NCBI GenBank assembly: GCA_963678705.1
Contig: OY783204.1
Coordinates: 11,108,759-11,172,758 of the forward strand
Direction: 5' to 3'
Length of the DNA stretch: 64,000 nucleotides
Origin: Panorpa germanica
Taxonomy: Eukaryota > Arthropoda > Insecta > Mecoptera > Panorpidae
The translations under genes and the position numbers were made by a program. The notes under the pieces are model-generated. The model saw only the letters and a program-made list of their open reading frames with translations, was not told the DNA's origin and did not search any database. This document shows positions 1 to 10,700 of the stretch, in pieces (the first letter of the stretch is position 1; each line of letters starts with the position of its first letter).

Positions 1-803
1 ACATTGTATTCGACGAGGACTGTGTTTCTCACTCGAAAGGTTGTGTAAACGTATGTTTTGCTGTAGATAAACTGATCTTAGTCGGTGCAAATAGTAAAGA
101 ACAAATAAAATGCCGTTCTTAAAATGCTATAGATAAATTGCGTAGTTTATTGAAGCTACACAAAATGGCTATATCTTTAAGTAAAATAAAGATAATGATG
201 CTTGCCTTTGGCAAGACAGATGGGACTTAACAGAAAAAGGAAGAACTACGTATAGGTTTACGAAGACGTTAATTTTGCTTTGCAACACAATTGGTCCCTT
301 TCTACTGTGTGTGTACTGATCGGCTTCTGCTACTTTAGGTGAAAAAAGGTATTAAAAGTGAGAAATTAATTACGGAAAAATTTAAATATATTATATGAAT
401 ACTTTTTCTAAAGAAAAGTATTTAAGTGTGTTTTAATTTTGTGGTAATTTAATCTAAAAATAATGTTTTTTACAAATGTTAGACAGTTCGAAACTAGTGT
501 TGAAAAATATAACTCTATATTTATGACGCGTAAACGCGGTCTCATGAACATAACCTAAAAACTGTAACTTTGTCGTTTTTGAGATAAGACATTAATAAAT
601 GCGATAGACAAAAAAAGTGATAATAATTAGGTTAGAGTTATTGCTAAAACATCAACAGGTTAAAAAATTAAAGAAATCTGTACAGCTATATAAGCAAGAC
701 CTTATATAAACACTACAAATACGAAAGACAAGAGGTTGATGCTTACTATCAAGTAAGTCGATTATCATTAACTATAAACAATATAAAAACTTAACAATTA
801 GTT

Positions 804-813
804 TATATAAAAG
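804..813 (+). promoter_or_regulatory. TATA-box-like site in the spacer (representative)
   Basis: TATATAAAAG matches the eukaryotic TATA consensus and is kept in most monomers, always about 260 bp upstream of the relic ATG. No initiator was convincingly found 25-35 bp downstream. Chance occurrence in such AT-rich DNA is quite possible, so promoter activity is only a hypothesis. Confidence 0.3.
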
Positions 814-967
814 CAAGTTTCCTTATAATAAAGAGAGTGTATTAATTGTTATAAGTAAACAATATATGCGGTTATTTTGGGAATTGTGACTGATCGTTTA
901 TGACAATCACACTAAACCAAGATAACGCAAAAAAAACATAATTTGTCGCATATCATAAGACTATATA

Positions 968-1523
968 GAATTTATAGAAATTCAGCGTGCCTTTGATAAT
1001 GTCAGGTGGCCAAAAGCCCTGCAAAGAATTAGGCCGGCAAAAGCCTTTAGGAACGTCTACTGCGCTATGAAGAACTATATTCATTGTCAAACATTAATTT
1101 TACAAACCGATTACCGTTCCATGAAAAGGCAACTATCTAATGGTTGTCCTCAGCGATCCGTAATAGGCATTGAGCTTTGGAACATGTTATTCGACGAGGA
1201 CTGTGTTTCTCACTCAAAAGGTTGTGTAAACGTTAGTTTTGCTAATGATAATGTGATCCTTGTCGGTGCAAATAGTAGAGAACAACTAGAAAGCCGTTTC
1301 TAAGCTGCTATAGATAAAATGTGTAGTTTTTTGAAGCTACACAAAATTGCAATATCTTTATGTAAAACAAAGATGATGATTCTTGCCTCTGGCAAGACAG
1401 ATTAGACTTAACAGAAAAAGGCGGAACTACGTATTGGTTTACAAAGACGTTGATTTTGCTTTGCAGCACAAGTAGTCTCTATCTACTGTGTGTGTACTGA
1501 TCGGCTCCTGCTACTTTAGGTGA
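968..1523 (+). pseudogene. R1-clade non-LTR reverse transcriptase relic, X type
   Basis: The + strand frame reads the palm region of a non-LTR reverse transcriptase. In order: a Q-R/G-A-F-D-N-V motif that carries the first catalytic Asp region; an arginine-rich stretch; C-Q-T-L-I-L-Q-T-D-Y-R-S; the G-C-P-Q-R-S-V-I-G motif (G-C-P-Q-G-S-V-L-G in active elements); L-W-N-M; and then F-A-N-D in place of the catalytic F/Y-A-D-D, followed by L-V-G-A-N-S-R. A stop follows the R-E-Q-L-E-S-R tract, but homology continues as L-K-L-H-K and K-T-K-M-M-I-L-A-S-G-K-T. The mix of W-W-P, G-C-P-Q and A-N-S-R-E-x-L-E-S-R points to the R1 clade. Dead: catalytic Asp lost, stops present, no ends of an element seen. 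Confidence 0.85.
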
Positions 1524-1709
1524 AAAAAGTGATTAAAAGTGAGAAATTAATTACGGAAAAAAATTAAATATATGATATGAATACTTTTTCTTAAGAAATG
1601 TATTTAAGTTTGTTTTAATTTTGTGTTAATTTACCCTAAAAGCAGTGTTTTTACAAAAGTTTGACAGTTCGAAATTAGTGTTAAAAAATATAAATATATA
1701 TATATATGA

Positions 1710-1721
1710 CGCGTACACGCG
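1710..1721. other. Conserved CGCGT/ACGCG dyad (representative copy)
   Basis: CGCGTACACGCG: two 5-bp arms with a 2-bp centre, a GC island inside an otherwise very AT-rich spacer, overlapping ACGCGT. It is present in nearly every unit, with the centre AC in some types and AA in others (for example 527-538). It is degraded in R units (about 5287, 40029 and 45994) and partly removed at 32899 and 48386. Confidence 0.7.
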
Positions 1722-2077
1722 GTTTTATGAATATAACCTCAAAACTGTAACTTTGTCGTGTTTGAGATAAGACATTAATAAGTGCGATAGACAAAAAAAA
1801 GTGATAATAATTAGGTTAGTGTTAGTGCTAAAACTTCAACAGGTTAAGAAATTCAAGAAATATGTAGAGCTTTATAAGAAAGACCTCATATAAACACTAC
1901 AAATATACCGATGACAAAAGGTTGCTGCCCACTATCAAGTAAGTCGATTAACATTAACTATAAATAATATTAAAACTTAACAATTATTTTATATAAAAGC
2001 GAGTTTCCTTATAATAAAGAGAGTATATTAATTGTTATAAGTAAACAAAATATGCAGTTTTTTTTGGAAATTGTGAC

Positions 2078-2097
2078 TGATCGTTCATGAACAATCA
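2078..2097. other. 20-bp near-perfect dyad around GTTCATGAAC (representative)
   Basis: TGATCGTTCATGAACAATCA pairs with itself at 9 of 10 positions. It lies about 75 bp before the RT relic in each unit. X and HOR I units carry the weaker form TGATCGTTTATGACAATCA; R and S units have GTTTATGAAC. Function unknown; its spacing of about 1.19 kb follows the monomer. Confidence 0.6.
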
Positions 2098-2154
2098 CAC
2101 TATACCAAGATACCGCAAAAAAAAACATAATTTGTCGCATACCATAAGACTATA

Positions 2155-2709
2155 GAATTTATAGAAATTCAGGGTGCCTTTGATAATGTCTGGTAGCCAA
2201 GTGCACTTCGAAGAATTAGGCCGCCAAAACCTCTAGTAATGTTTACTGCGCTATGAAAAACTACATTCATTGTCAAACAATAATTTTACAAACTTATTAC
2301 CGTTTCATGAAAAGGCAACTATCTAATGGTTGTCTTTAGCAATCCGTAATGGGCCCTGAGCTTTGAAACATGGTATTCGACAAGGACTGTGTTTCTCACT
2401 CGAAAGGTAGTGTAAACGTTTGTTTTGCCGATGATAAAGTGATCTTTGTCAATGCAAATAGTAGAGAACAACTTGAAAGCCGCACTTGAGCTGCTAAAGA
2501 TAGAATGTGTAGTTTCTTGAAGCTACACAGTAAGGCAATAACTTCAAATAAAACAAAGATGGTGATGCTTGCCTCTGGCAAGACAGATAGGACTTAACAG
2601 AAAAATGAAGAACCACGTGTTGGTTTACAAAGACGTTAATTTTGCTTTGCAGCACAAGTGGTCTCTATCTACTGTGTGTGTACTGATCGGCTCCTGCTAC
2701 TTTAGGTGA
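2155..2709 (+). pseudogene. R1-type RT relic, P type
   Basis: Same relic as the X unit but more decayed: a TAG in the G-C-P-Q-R motif region (GTCTTTAGCAATCC), a stop where L-W-N-M is expected (CTTTGAAAC), and a stop after E-S-R-T. The catalytic dyad is kept as F-A-D-D. Copies at 33438 and 38196 share these same stops, so they predate the duplication of the unit. Confidence 0.8.
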
Positions 2710-3340
2710 AAAAAGTGATTAACAGTGAGAAATTAATTACGGAAAAAAATTAAATATATGATATGAATACTTTTTCTTAAGAAATGTATTTAAGTTTGTT
2801 TTAATTTTGTGTTAATTTACCCTAAAAGCAGTGTTTTTACAAAAGTTTGACAGTTCAAAATTAGTGTTAAAAAATATAAATATATATATATGACGCGTAC
2901 ACGCGGTCTTATGAATATAACCTGAAAACTGTAACTTTGTCGTGTTTGAGATAAGACATTAATAAGTGCGATAGACAAAAAAAAGTGATAATAATTAGGT
3001 TACTGTTAGTGCTAAAACTTCAACAGGGTAAGAAATTCAAGAAATCTGTAGAGCTTTATGAGAAAGACCTCATATAAACACTACAAATATACGGAAGACA
3101 AAAGGTTGCTGCATACTATCAAGTAAGTCGATTAACATTAACTATAAATAATATTAAAACTTAACAATTATTTTATATAAAAGCGAGTTTCCTTATAATA
3201 AAGAGAGTATATTAATTGTTATAAGTAAACAAAATATGCAGTTTTTTTTGGAAATTGTGACTGATCGTTCATGAACAATCACACTATACCAAACTACCGC
3301 AAAAAAAAACATAATTTGTCGCATATTATAAGACTATATA

Positions 3341-3894
3341 GAATTTATAGAAATTCAGAATGCCTTTGATAATGTCTGGTGGCCAAGTGCCCTTTAAAGA
3401 ATTTGGCCGGCAAAAACCTCTAGGAACGTCTACTGCGCAGTGAAGAACTATATTCATTGTCAAACAATAATTTTACAAACCGTTTAATTTTCCATGAAAA
3501 GGCATTTATCTAATAGTTGTCTTTAGCGATACGTATAAAGCCCTGAGCTCTGGAACATGGTATTCGACGAGGACTGTGTTTCTCACTCGAAAGGTTGTGT
3601 AAACGTTAGTTTTGCCGATGATAATGTGATCCTTATCGGTGCAAATAGTAGAGAACAATTAAAAGCCGTTCTTAAGCTGCTATAGATAAAATGTGTAGTT
3701 TTTTGAAGCTACACAAAATAACTATATCTTAAAGTAAAACAAAGATGATGATTCTTGCCTCTGGCAAGACAGATGGGACTTAACAGAAAAAGGAAGAACT
3801 ACGTATTGGTTTACAAAGACGTTAACTTTGCTTGGAAACACAAGTGGTCCTTATCTACTGTGTGTATACTGATCGGCTTCTGCTACTTTAGGTG
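3341..3894 (+). pseudogene. R1-type RT relic, Q type
   Basis: The relic retains F-A-D-D but has TTTAATTTTCC where other units read D/N-Y-R-S, a stop in the G-C-P-Q-R motif region (GTCTTTAGCGATAC) and a one-base loss before A-V-L-K-L-L. The ATG is GTG. The same lesions recur in the units at 34625 and 44147. Confidence 0.8.
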
Positions 3895-4396
3895 AAAAAA
3901 GGGATTAAAAGTGAGAAATTAATTACAAAAAAAAAATTAAATATATGATATGAATACTTTTTCTTAAGAAATGTATTTGAGTTTGTTTTAATTTTGTGTT
4001 AATTTACCCTAAAATCAGTGTTTTTACAAAAGTTTGACAGTTCGAAATTAGTGTTAAAAAATATAAATATATATATCTGACGCGTACACGCGGTCTTATA
4101 AACATAACCTTAAAACTGTAACTTTGTCGTTTTTGAGATAAGACATTAATAAGTGCTATAGACAAAAAAGTGATAATAATTAGGTAAGTGTTAGTGCTTA
4201 AACATCAACTAGTCAAGAAATTTAAGAAATCTGTAGAGCTATATAAGGAAGACCTTATATAAACACTACAAATAAACAGAAGACAAAAGGTTGCTGCCCA
4301 GTATTAAGTAAGTCGATTAACATTAACCATAAATAATAATAAAACATTACAATTAGTTTATATAAAAGCAAGTTTCCTAATATTAAAGAGAGTGTA

Positions 4397-4427
4397 TTAA
4401 TTGTTATAAGTGGATTAATTGTTATAA
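4397..4427 (+). repeat. 18-bp tandem duplication defining the long monomer class
   Basis: TTAATTGTTATAA occurs twice, separated by GTGGA, where other units have one copy followed by GTAAACAA. Also seen in Q, R and S-preceding spacers, for example near 5610, 35590, 40350, 45110 and 46320. It explains most of the 1201-1208 bp length class. Confidence 0.8.
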
Positions 4428-4540
4428 TATACAATATATGCAGTTTTATTGGAAATTGTGACTGATCGTTTATGAACAATCAAACTATACCAAGATAATG
4501 CAAAAAAAAACATAACTTGTCGCATACCATATGACTATAT

Positions 4541-5096
4541 ACAATTTATAGAAATTCAGGGTGCCCTTAATAATGTCTAGTGGCCAAGTGTTCTTCGAAA
4601 AATTTGGCCGGCAAAAACCTCTAGGAACGTCTACTGCGCTATGGAGCACTATATTAATTGTCAAACATTAATTTTACAAACTAATTACCGTTCCATGAGA
4701 AGGCAACTTTTTAATGGTTGTCCTCAGCGATTCGTAATAGGCCTTGAGCTTTGGAACATGGTATTCGACGAGGACTGTGTTTCTCACTCGAAAGGATGTG
4801 TAAACGTTAATTTTGCCGATGACAATGTGATCCTTGTCGGTGCAAATAGTAGAGAACAACTAAAAAGCCGTTCGTAAGCTGCTATAGATAAAATGTGTAG
4901 TTTTTTGAAGCTACACAAAATGGCTATATCTTTAAGTAAAACAAAGATGATGATTCTTGCCTCTGGCAAGACAGATTAGATTTACCAGAAAAAGAAAGAA
5001 CTACGTATTTGTTTAAAAAGACGTTAATTTTTCTTTGCAACACAAGTGGTCCCTATCTACTGTGAGTGTACTGATCGGCTCCTGCTACTTTAGGTG
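4541..5096 (+). pseudogene. R1-type RT relic, R type (least decayed)
   Basis: The best-preserved relic in the array. It reads C-Q-T-L-I-L-Q-T-N-Y-R-S, G-C-P-Q-R-x-V-I-G-L-E-L-W-N-M-V-F-D, then F-A-D-D-N-V-I-L-V-G-A-N-S-R-E-Q-L-K-S-R without a stop, ending at 4877. Both catalytic Asp residues of the dyad are present, unlike the F-A-N-D of the X and HOR I units. The G-C-P-Q-G glycine is Arg in all monomers read. The copy at 45348 is nearly the same. Confidence 0.85.
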
Positions 5097-5747
5097 AAAA
5101 AAGTGATTAGGAGTGAGAAATTAATTAAGGAAAACAAAAAATATATGATATGAATACTTTTTCTTAAGAAATGTATTTAAGTTTGTTTTAATTTTGTGTT
5201 AATTTACCCTGAAATCAGTGTTTTTACATAAAATTGACAGTTCGAAACTAGTGTTAAAAAATATAACTATATATACATATTTATGACACGTACACGCAAT
5301 CTTATGAGCATAACCTGAAAACTGTAACATTGTTGTTTTTGAGATAAGACATTAATAAGTGCGATAGACAAAGATAGTGATAATAACTAGTTTAGTGTTA
5401 GTGCTAAAACATCAACTGGTTAAGAAATTCAAGAAATCTGTAGAGCTATATAACGAAGACCTCATATAAACACTACAAATAAACGGAAGACCAAAGGTTG
5501 GTGCCCACTATTAAGTAAGTCGATTAACATTAACTATAAATAATAATAAAACATTACAATTAGTTTATATAAAAGCGAGTTTCCTAATAATAAAGAGAGT
5601 GTAATAATTGTTATAAGTGGATTAATTATTATAATATACAATATATGCAGTTTTCTTGGAAATTGTGACTGATCGTTTATGAACAATCACACTATACCAA
5701 GATAACGCAAGAAAAAAACATAACTTGTCGCATACCATATGACTATA

Positions 5748-6303
5748 TACAATTTATAGAAATTCAGGGTGCCCTTAATAATGTCTAGTTACCAAGTGTT
5801 CTTTGAAGAATATGGCCGGCAAAAACCTCTAGGAACGTCTACTGCGCTATGGAGCACTATATTAATTGTCAAACATTTATTTTACAAACCAATTACCGTT
5901 CCATGAAAAGGCAGCTATTTAATTGTTGTCCTCAGCGATCCGTAATAGGACCTGAGCTTTGGAATATGGTATTCGACAAGGACTGTGTTTCTTACTCGAA
6001 AGGTTGTGTAAACGTATGTCTTGCCAATGATAAAGTGGTTCTTGTCGGTGCAAATAGTAGAGATCAACTAGAAAGCCGTTCTTGAGCTGCTATAGATAAA
6101 ATGTGATGTTTCTTGAAGCTACACAAAGTGGATTTATCTTTAAGTAAAACAAAGATGGTGATGTTTGCCTCTGTAAAGACAGATGGGACTTAACAGGAAA
6201 AGAAAGAACTACGTATTGTTTTACAAAGACGTTAATTTTGCTTTGCAACACAAGTGGTCCCTATCTACTGTGTGTGTACTGATCGGCTCCTGCTACTATA
6301 TGT
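5748..6303 (+). pseudogene. R1-type RT relic, S type
   Basis: Open from 5849 to 6085, reading C-Q-T-F-I-L-Q-T-N-Y-R-S, C-C-P-Q-R-S-V-I-G-P-E-L-W-N-M-V-F-D and L-A-N-D-K in place of F-A-D-D. The next part carries GTGATGTTTCTTGAAGC, a local change shared with the S units at 35827, 40591 and 46556, where other units have GTGTAGTTTTTTGAAGC. Confidence 0.82.
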
Positions 6304-7035
6304 AAAAAAAGTGATTAAAATTGAGAAATTAATTACGGAAAAAAATTAAATATATGATATGAATATTTCTTCTTAAGAAATGTATTTAAGTTTGTTTTAA
6401 TTTTGTGTTAATTTAACCTAAAATCAGTGTTTTTACAAAAGTTTGACAGTTCGAAATTATTGTTAAAAAATATAAATATATGTATATGACGCGTACACGC
6501 GGTCTTATGAACATAACCTTAAAACTGTAACTTTTCCGTGTTTAAGATTAGACATTAATAAATGCGATAGACAAAAAAAAGTGATAATAATTAGGTTAGT
6601 GTTAGTGCTAAAACATCAACAGGTTAAGAAATTCAAGAAATCTGTACAGCTTCATAAGGAAGACCTCATATAAACACTACAAATATACGGAAGACAAAAG
6701 GTTGCTGCCCACTATCAAGTAAGTCGAATAATATTAACTATAAATAATATTAAAACTTAACAATTATTTTATATAAAAGCGAGTTTCCTTATAATAAAGA
6801 GAGTGTATTAATTGTTATAAGTAAACAAAATATGCAGTTTTTTTGGAAATTGTGACTGATCGTTCATGAACAATCACACTATACCAAGATACCGCAAAAA
6901 AAAACATAATTTGTCGCATACCATAAGACTATATAGAATTTATAAAAAATTCATTGTGCCTTTGATAATGTCTGGTGGCCAAGTGCTCTTCAAAGAATTA
7001 GGCCGGCAAAAACCTCTAGGAACGTCTACTGCGCA

Positions 7036-7751
7036 ATGGAGAACTATATGCATTGTCAAACATTAATTTTACAAATTTATTATTAATTTTTCTAAAGAAA
7101 AGTATTTAAGTGTGTTTTAATTTTGTGGTAATTTAATCTAAAAATAATGTTTTTTACAAATGTTAGACAGTTCGAAACTAGTGTTGAAAAATATAACTCT
7201 ATATTTATGACGCGTAAACGCGGTCTCATGAACATAACCTCAAAGCTGTAACTTTGTCGTTTTTGAGATAAGACATTAATAAGTGCGATAGACAAAAAAA
7301 GTAATAATAATTAATTTAGAGTTATTGCTAAAACATCAACAGGTTAAGACATTCAAGAAATCTGTAGAGCTATATAAGCAAGACCTCATATAAACACTAC
7401 AAATACGAAAGACAAGAGGTTAAAGCTTACTATCAAGTAAGTCGATTATCATAAACTATAAATAATATAAATACTTAACAATTGGTTTATATAAAAGCAA
7501 GTTTCCTTATAATAAAGAGAGTGTATTAATTGTTATAAGTAAACAATATATGCGGTTTTTTTGGGAATTGTGACTGATCGTTTATGACAATCACACTAAA
7601 CCAAGATAACGCAAAAAAAAACATAATTTGTCGCATATCATAAGACTATATAGAATTTATAGAAATTCAGCGTGCCTTTGATAATGTCATGTGGCCAAAA
7701 GCCCTGCAAAGAATTAGGCCGGCAAAAGCCTTTAGGAACGTCTACTGCGCT
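7036..7751 (+). repeat. Short T-type monomer (716 bp)
   Basis: The unit keeps the start of the RT relic, then jumps at 7075/7076 from ACATTAATTTTACAAA to TTTATTATTAATTTTTC in the spacer. This removes about 470 bp: nearly all the RT relic plus the first part of the spacer. The same junction recurs in the units at 14871, 20327 and 24594, so the deletion happened once and was then amplified. Confidence 0.9.
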
Positions 7752-10700
7752 ATGGAGAACTATATTCATTGTCAAACATTAATTTTACAAACCGATTACC
7801 GTTCCATGAAAAGGCAACTATCTAATGGTTGTCCTCAGCGATCCGTAATAGGCATTGAGCTTTGGAACATGTTATTCGACGAGGACTGTGTTTCTCAATC
7901 GAAAGGTTGTGTAAACGTTAGTTTTGCTAATGATAATGTGATCCTTGTCGGTGCAAATAGTAAAAAAACAACTAGAAAGCCGTTCTTAAACTGCTATAGA
8001 TAAAATGTGTAGTTTTTTGAAGCTACACAAAATGGCAATATCTTTAAGTAAAACAAAGATGATGATTTTTGCCTCTGGCAAAACAGATTAGACTTAACAG
8101 AAAAAGGCGGAACTACGTATTGGTTTACAAAGACGTTAATTTTGCTTTGCAGCACAAGTGGTCTCTATCTACTGTGTGTGTACTGATCGGCTCCTGCTAC
8201 TTTAGGTGAAAAAAGTGATTAAAAGTGAGAAATTAATTACGCAAAAAAATTAAATATATGATATGAATACTTTTTCTTAAGAAATGTATTTAAGTTTGTT
8301 TTAATTTTGTGTTAATTTACCCTAAAAGCAGTGTTTTTACAAAATTTGACAGTTCGAAATTAGTGTTAAAAAATATAAATATATATATATAACGCGTACA
8401 AGCGGTCTTATAAACATAACCTCAAAACTGTAACTTTGTCGTGTTTGAGATAAGACATTAATAAGTGCGATAAGCTAAAAAAAGTGATAATAAATAGGTT
8501 AGTGTTAGGGCTAAAACTTCAACAGGTTAAGAAATTCAAGAAATATGTAGAGCTTTATAAGAAAGACCTCATATAAACACTACAAATATACCGAAGACAA
8601 AAGGTTGCTGCTCACTATCAAGTAAGTCGATTAATATTAACTATAAATAATATTAAAACTTAACAATTATTTTATATAAAAGCGAGTTTTCTTATAATAA
8701 AGAGAGTACATTAATTGTTATAAGTAAACAAAATATGCAGTTTTTTTGGAAATTGTGACTGATCGTTCATGAACAATCACACTATACCAAGATACCGCAA
8801 AAAAAAACATAATTTGTCGCATACCATAAGACTATATAGAATTTATAGAAATTCAGGGTGCCTTTGATAATGTCTGGTGGCCAAGTGCTTTTCAAAGAAT
8901 TTGGCCGGCAAAAACCTCTAGGAACGTCAACTGCGCAGTGGAGAACTATATTCATTGTCAAACATTAATTTTACAAACCGTTTAATTTTCCATGAAAAGG
9001 CATTTATCTAATAGCTGTCTTTAGCGATCCGTATAAAGCCCTGAGCTCTGGAACATGGTATTCGACGAGGACTGTGTTTCTCACTCGAAAGGTTGTGTAA
9101 ACGTTAGTTTTGCCGATGATAATGTGATCCTTGTCGGTGCAAATAGTAGAGAACAACTAAAAAGCTGTTCTTAAGCTGCTATAGATAAAATGTGTAGTTT
9201 CATGAAGCTACACAAAATGGCTATATCTTCAAGTAGAACAAAAATAATGATTTTTGCTTCTGGCAAGACAGATTAGACCTAACAGAAAAAGGCGGAACTA
9301 CGTATTGGATTACAAAGACATTATTTTGCTTTGCAACACAAGTGGTCCCTATCTACTGTGTGTGTACTGATCAGCTCCTGCTACTTTAGGTGAAAAAAGT
9401 GATTAAGAGTGAGAAATTATTTACGGAAAAAAATAAATATATGATATGAATACTTTTTCTTAAGAAATGTATTTAAGTTTGTTTTAATTTTGTGTTAATT
9501 TACCCTGAAATCAGTGTTTTTACAAAAGTTTGACAGTTCAAAATTAGTGTTAAAAAATATTAATATATATATATGACGCGTACACGCGGTCTTATGAACA
9601 TAACCTCAAAACTGTACCTTTGTCGTGTTTGAGATAAGACATTAATAAGTGCGATAGACAAAAAAATGTGATAATAATTAGGTTAGTGTTAGTGCTAAAA
9701 CATCAACAGGTTAAGAAATTCAAGAAATCTGTAGAGCTTTATTAGGAAGACCTCATATAAACACTACAAATATACGGAAGACAAAGGGTTGCTGCCCACT
9801 ATCAAGTAAGTCGATTAACATTAACTATAAATAATATTAAAACTTAACAATTATTTTATATAAAAGCGAGTTTCCTTATAATAAAGAGAGTGTATTAATT
9901 GTTATAAGCAAACAAAATATGCAGTTTTTTTGGAAATTGTGACTGATCGTTCATGAACAATTACACTATACCAAGATACCGCAAAAAAAACATAATTTGT
10001 CGCATATTATAAGACTATATAGAATTTATAGAAATTCAGGGTGCCTTTGATAATGTCTGGTGGCCAAGTGCTTTTCAAAGAATTAGGCCGGCAAAAACCT
10101 CTAGGAACGTCTACTGCGCAATGGAGAACTATATGCATTGTCAAACATTCATTTTACAAACCGTTTACCGTTCCATGAAAAGGCAACTATCTAATAGTTG
10201 TCTTTAGCGAATTGTATAAAGCCCTGAGCTTTGGAACATTGTATTCGACTGTGGGGACATTGTAGAGGACTGTGTTTCTCACTCGAAAGGTTGTGTAAAC
10301 GTATGTTTTGCTGTAGATAAACTGATCCTGGTCGGTGCAAATAGTAAAGAACAAATAAAATGCCGTTCTTAAAATGCTATAGATAAATTGCGTAGTTTAT
10401 TGAAGCTACACAAAATGGCTATATCTTTAAGTAAAATAAAGATAATGATGCTTGCCTCTGGCAAGACAGATGGGACTTAACAGAATAAGGAAGAACTACG
10501 TATAGGTTTACAAAGATGTTAATTTTGCTTTGCAACACAATTGGTCCCTTTCTACTGTGTGTGTACTGATCGGCTTCTGCTACTTTAGGTGAAAAAAGGT
10601 ATTAAAAGTGAGAAATTAATTACTGAAAAATTTAAATATATTATATGAATACTTTTTCTAAAGAAAAGTATTTAAGTGTGTTTTAATTTTGTGGTAATTT

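Larger units (their letters stand above)
1524..2154 (+). repeat. AT-rich spacer half of the monomer (representative)
   Basis: No coding content is credible here. The spacer contains, in order: an A-run (GGAAAAAAATTAAATAT), a TTTTAATTTTGTG block, a variable TA dinucleotide run, the CGCGT/ACGCG dyad (1710-1721), GAGATAAGACATTAATAAG (the copia target in another unit), a CAAGTAAGTCG site, a TATATAAAAG box, AATAAA, the 20-bp dyad at 2078-2097 and an A9 tract. All other spacers in the window follow this order unless stated. Confidence 0.85.
1067..7035 (+). repeat. Higher-order repeat family II, copy a (X-P-Q-R-S)
   Basis: Five full monomers of distinct type: X 1067 (1186 bp), P 2253 (1187), Q 3440 (1201), R 4641 (1208) and S 5849 (1187). 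Markers are: X, relic reading F-A-N-D; P, relic with several stops and a TTTACTGCG variant; Q, GTG replacing the ATG and an 18-bp duplication in the spacer; R, a spacer with the degraded dyad ACACGTACACGC; S, reading E-H-Y-I-N-C-Q-T-F and L-A-N-D. The Q-R-S order recurs at 44147-47741, about 40 kb away, with nearly the same spacing (1201, 1208, 1186), so the block was duplicated as a unit. Confidence 0.8.

Noticed and set aside
1067-1303. 78-codon ORF repeated more than 20 times as a conserved host gene
   Set aside because: It is an internal slice of an RT relic whose homology continues on both sides past stops. The shared stops and the mutated catalytic Asp are explained by amplification of one dead copy.
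7092-7295. Minus-strand ORF of 61-81 codons recurring in many spacers
   Set aside because: It lies in the AT-rich spacer, has no recognisable domain, changes length with single substitutions, and recurs only because the DNA is repeated.
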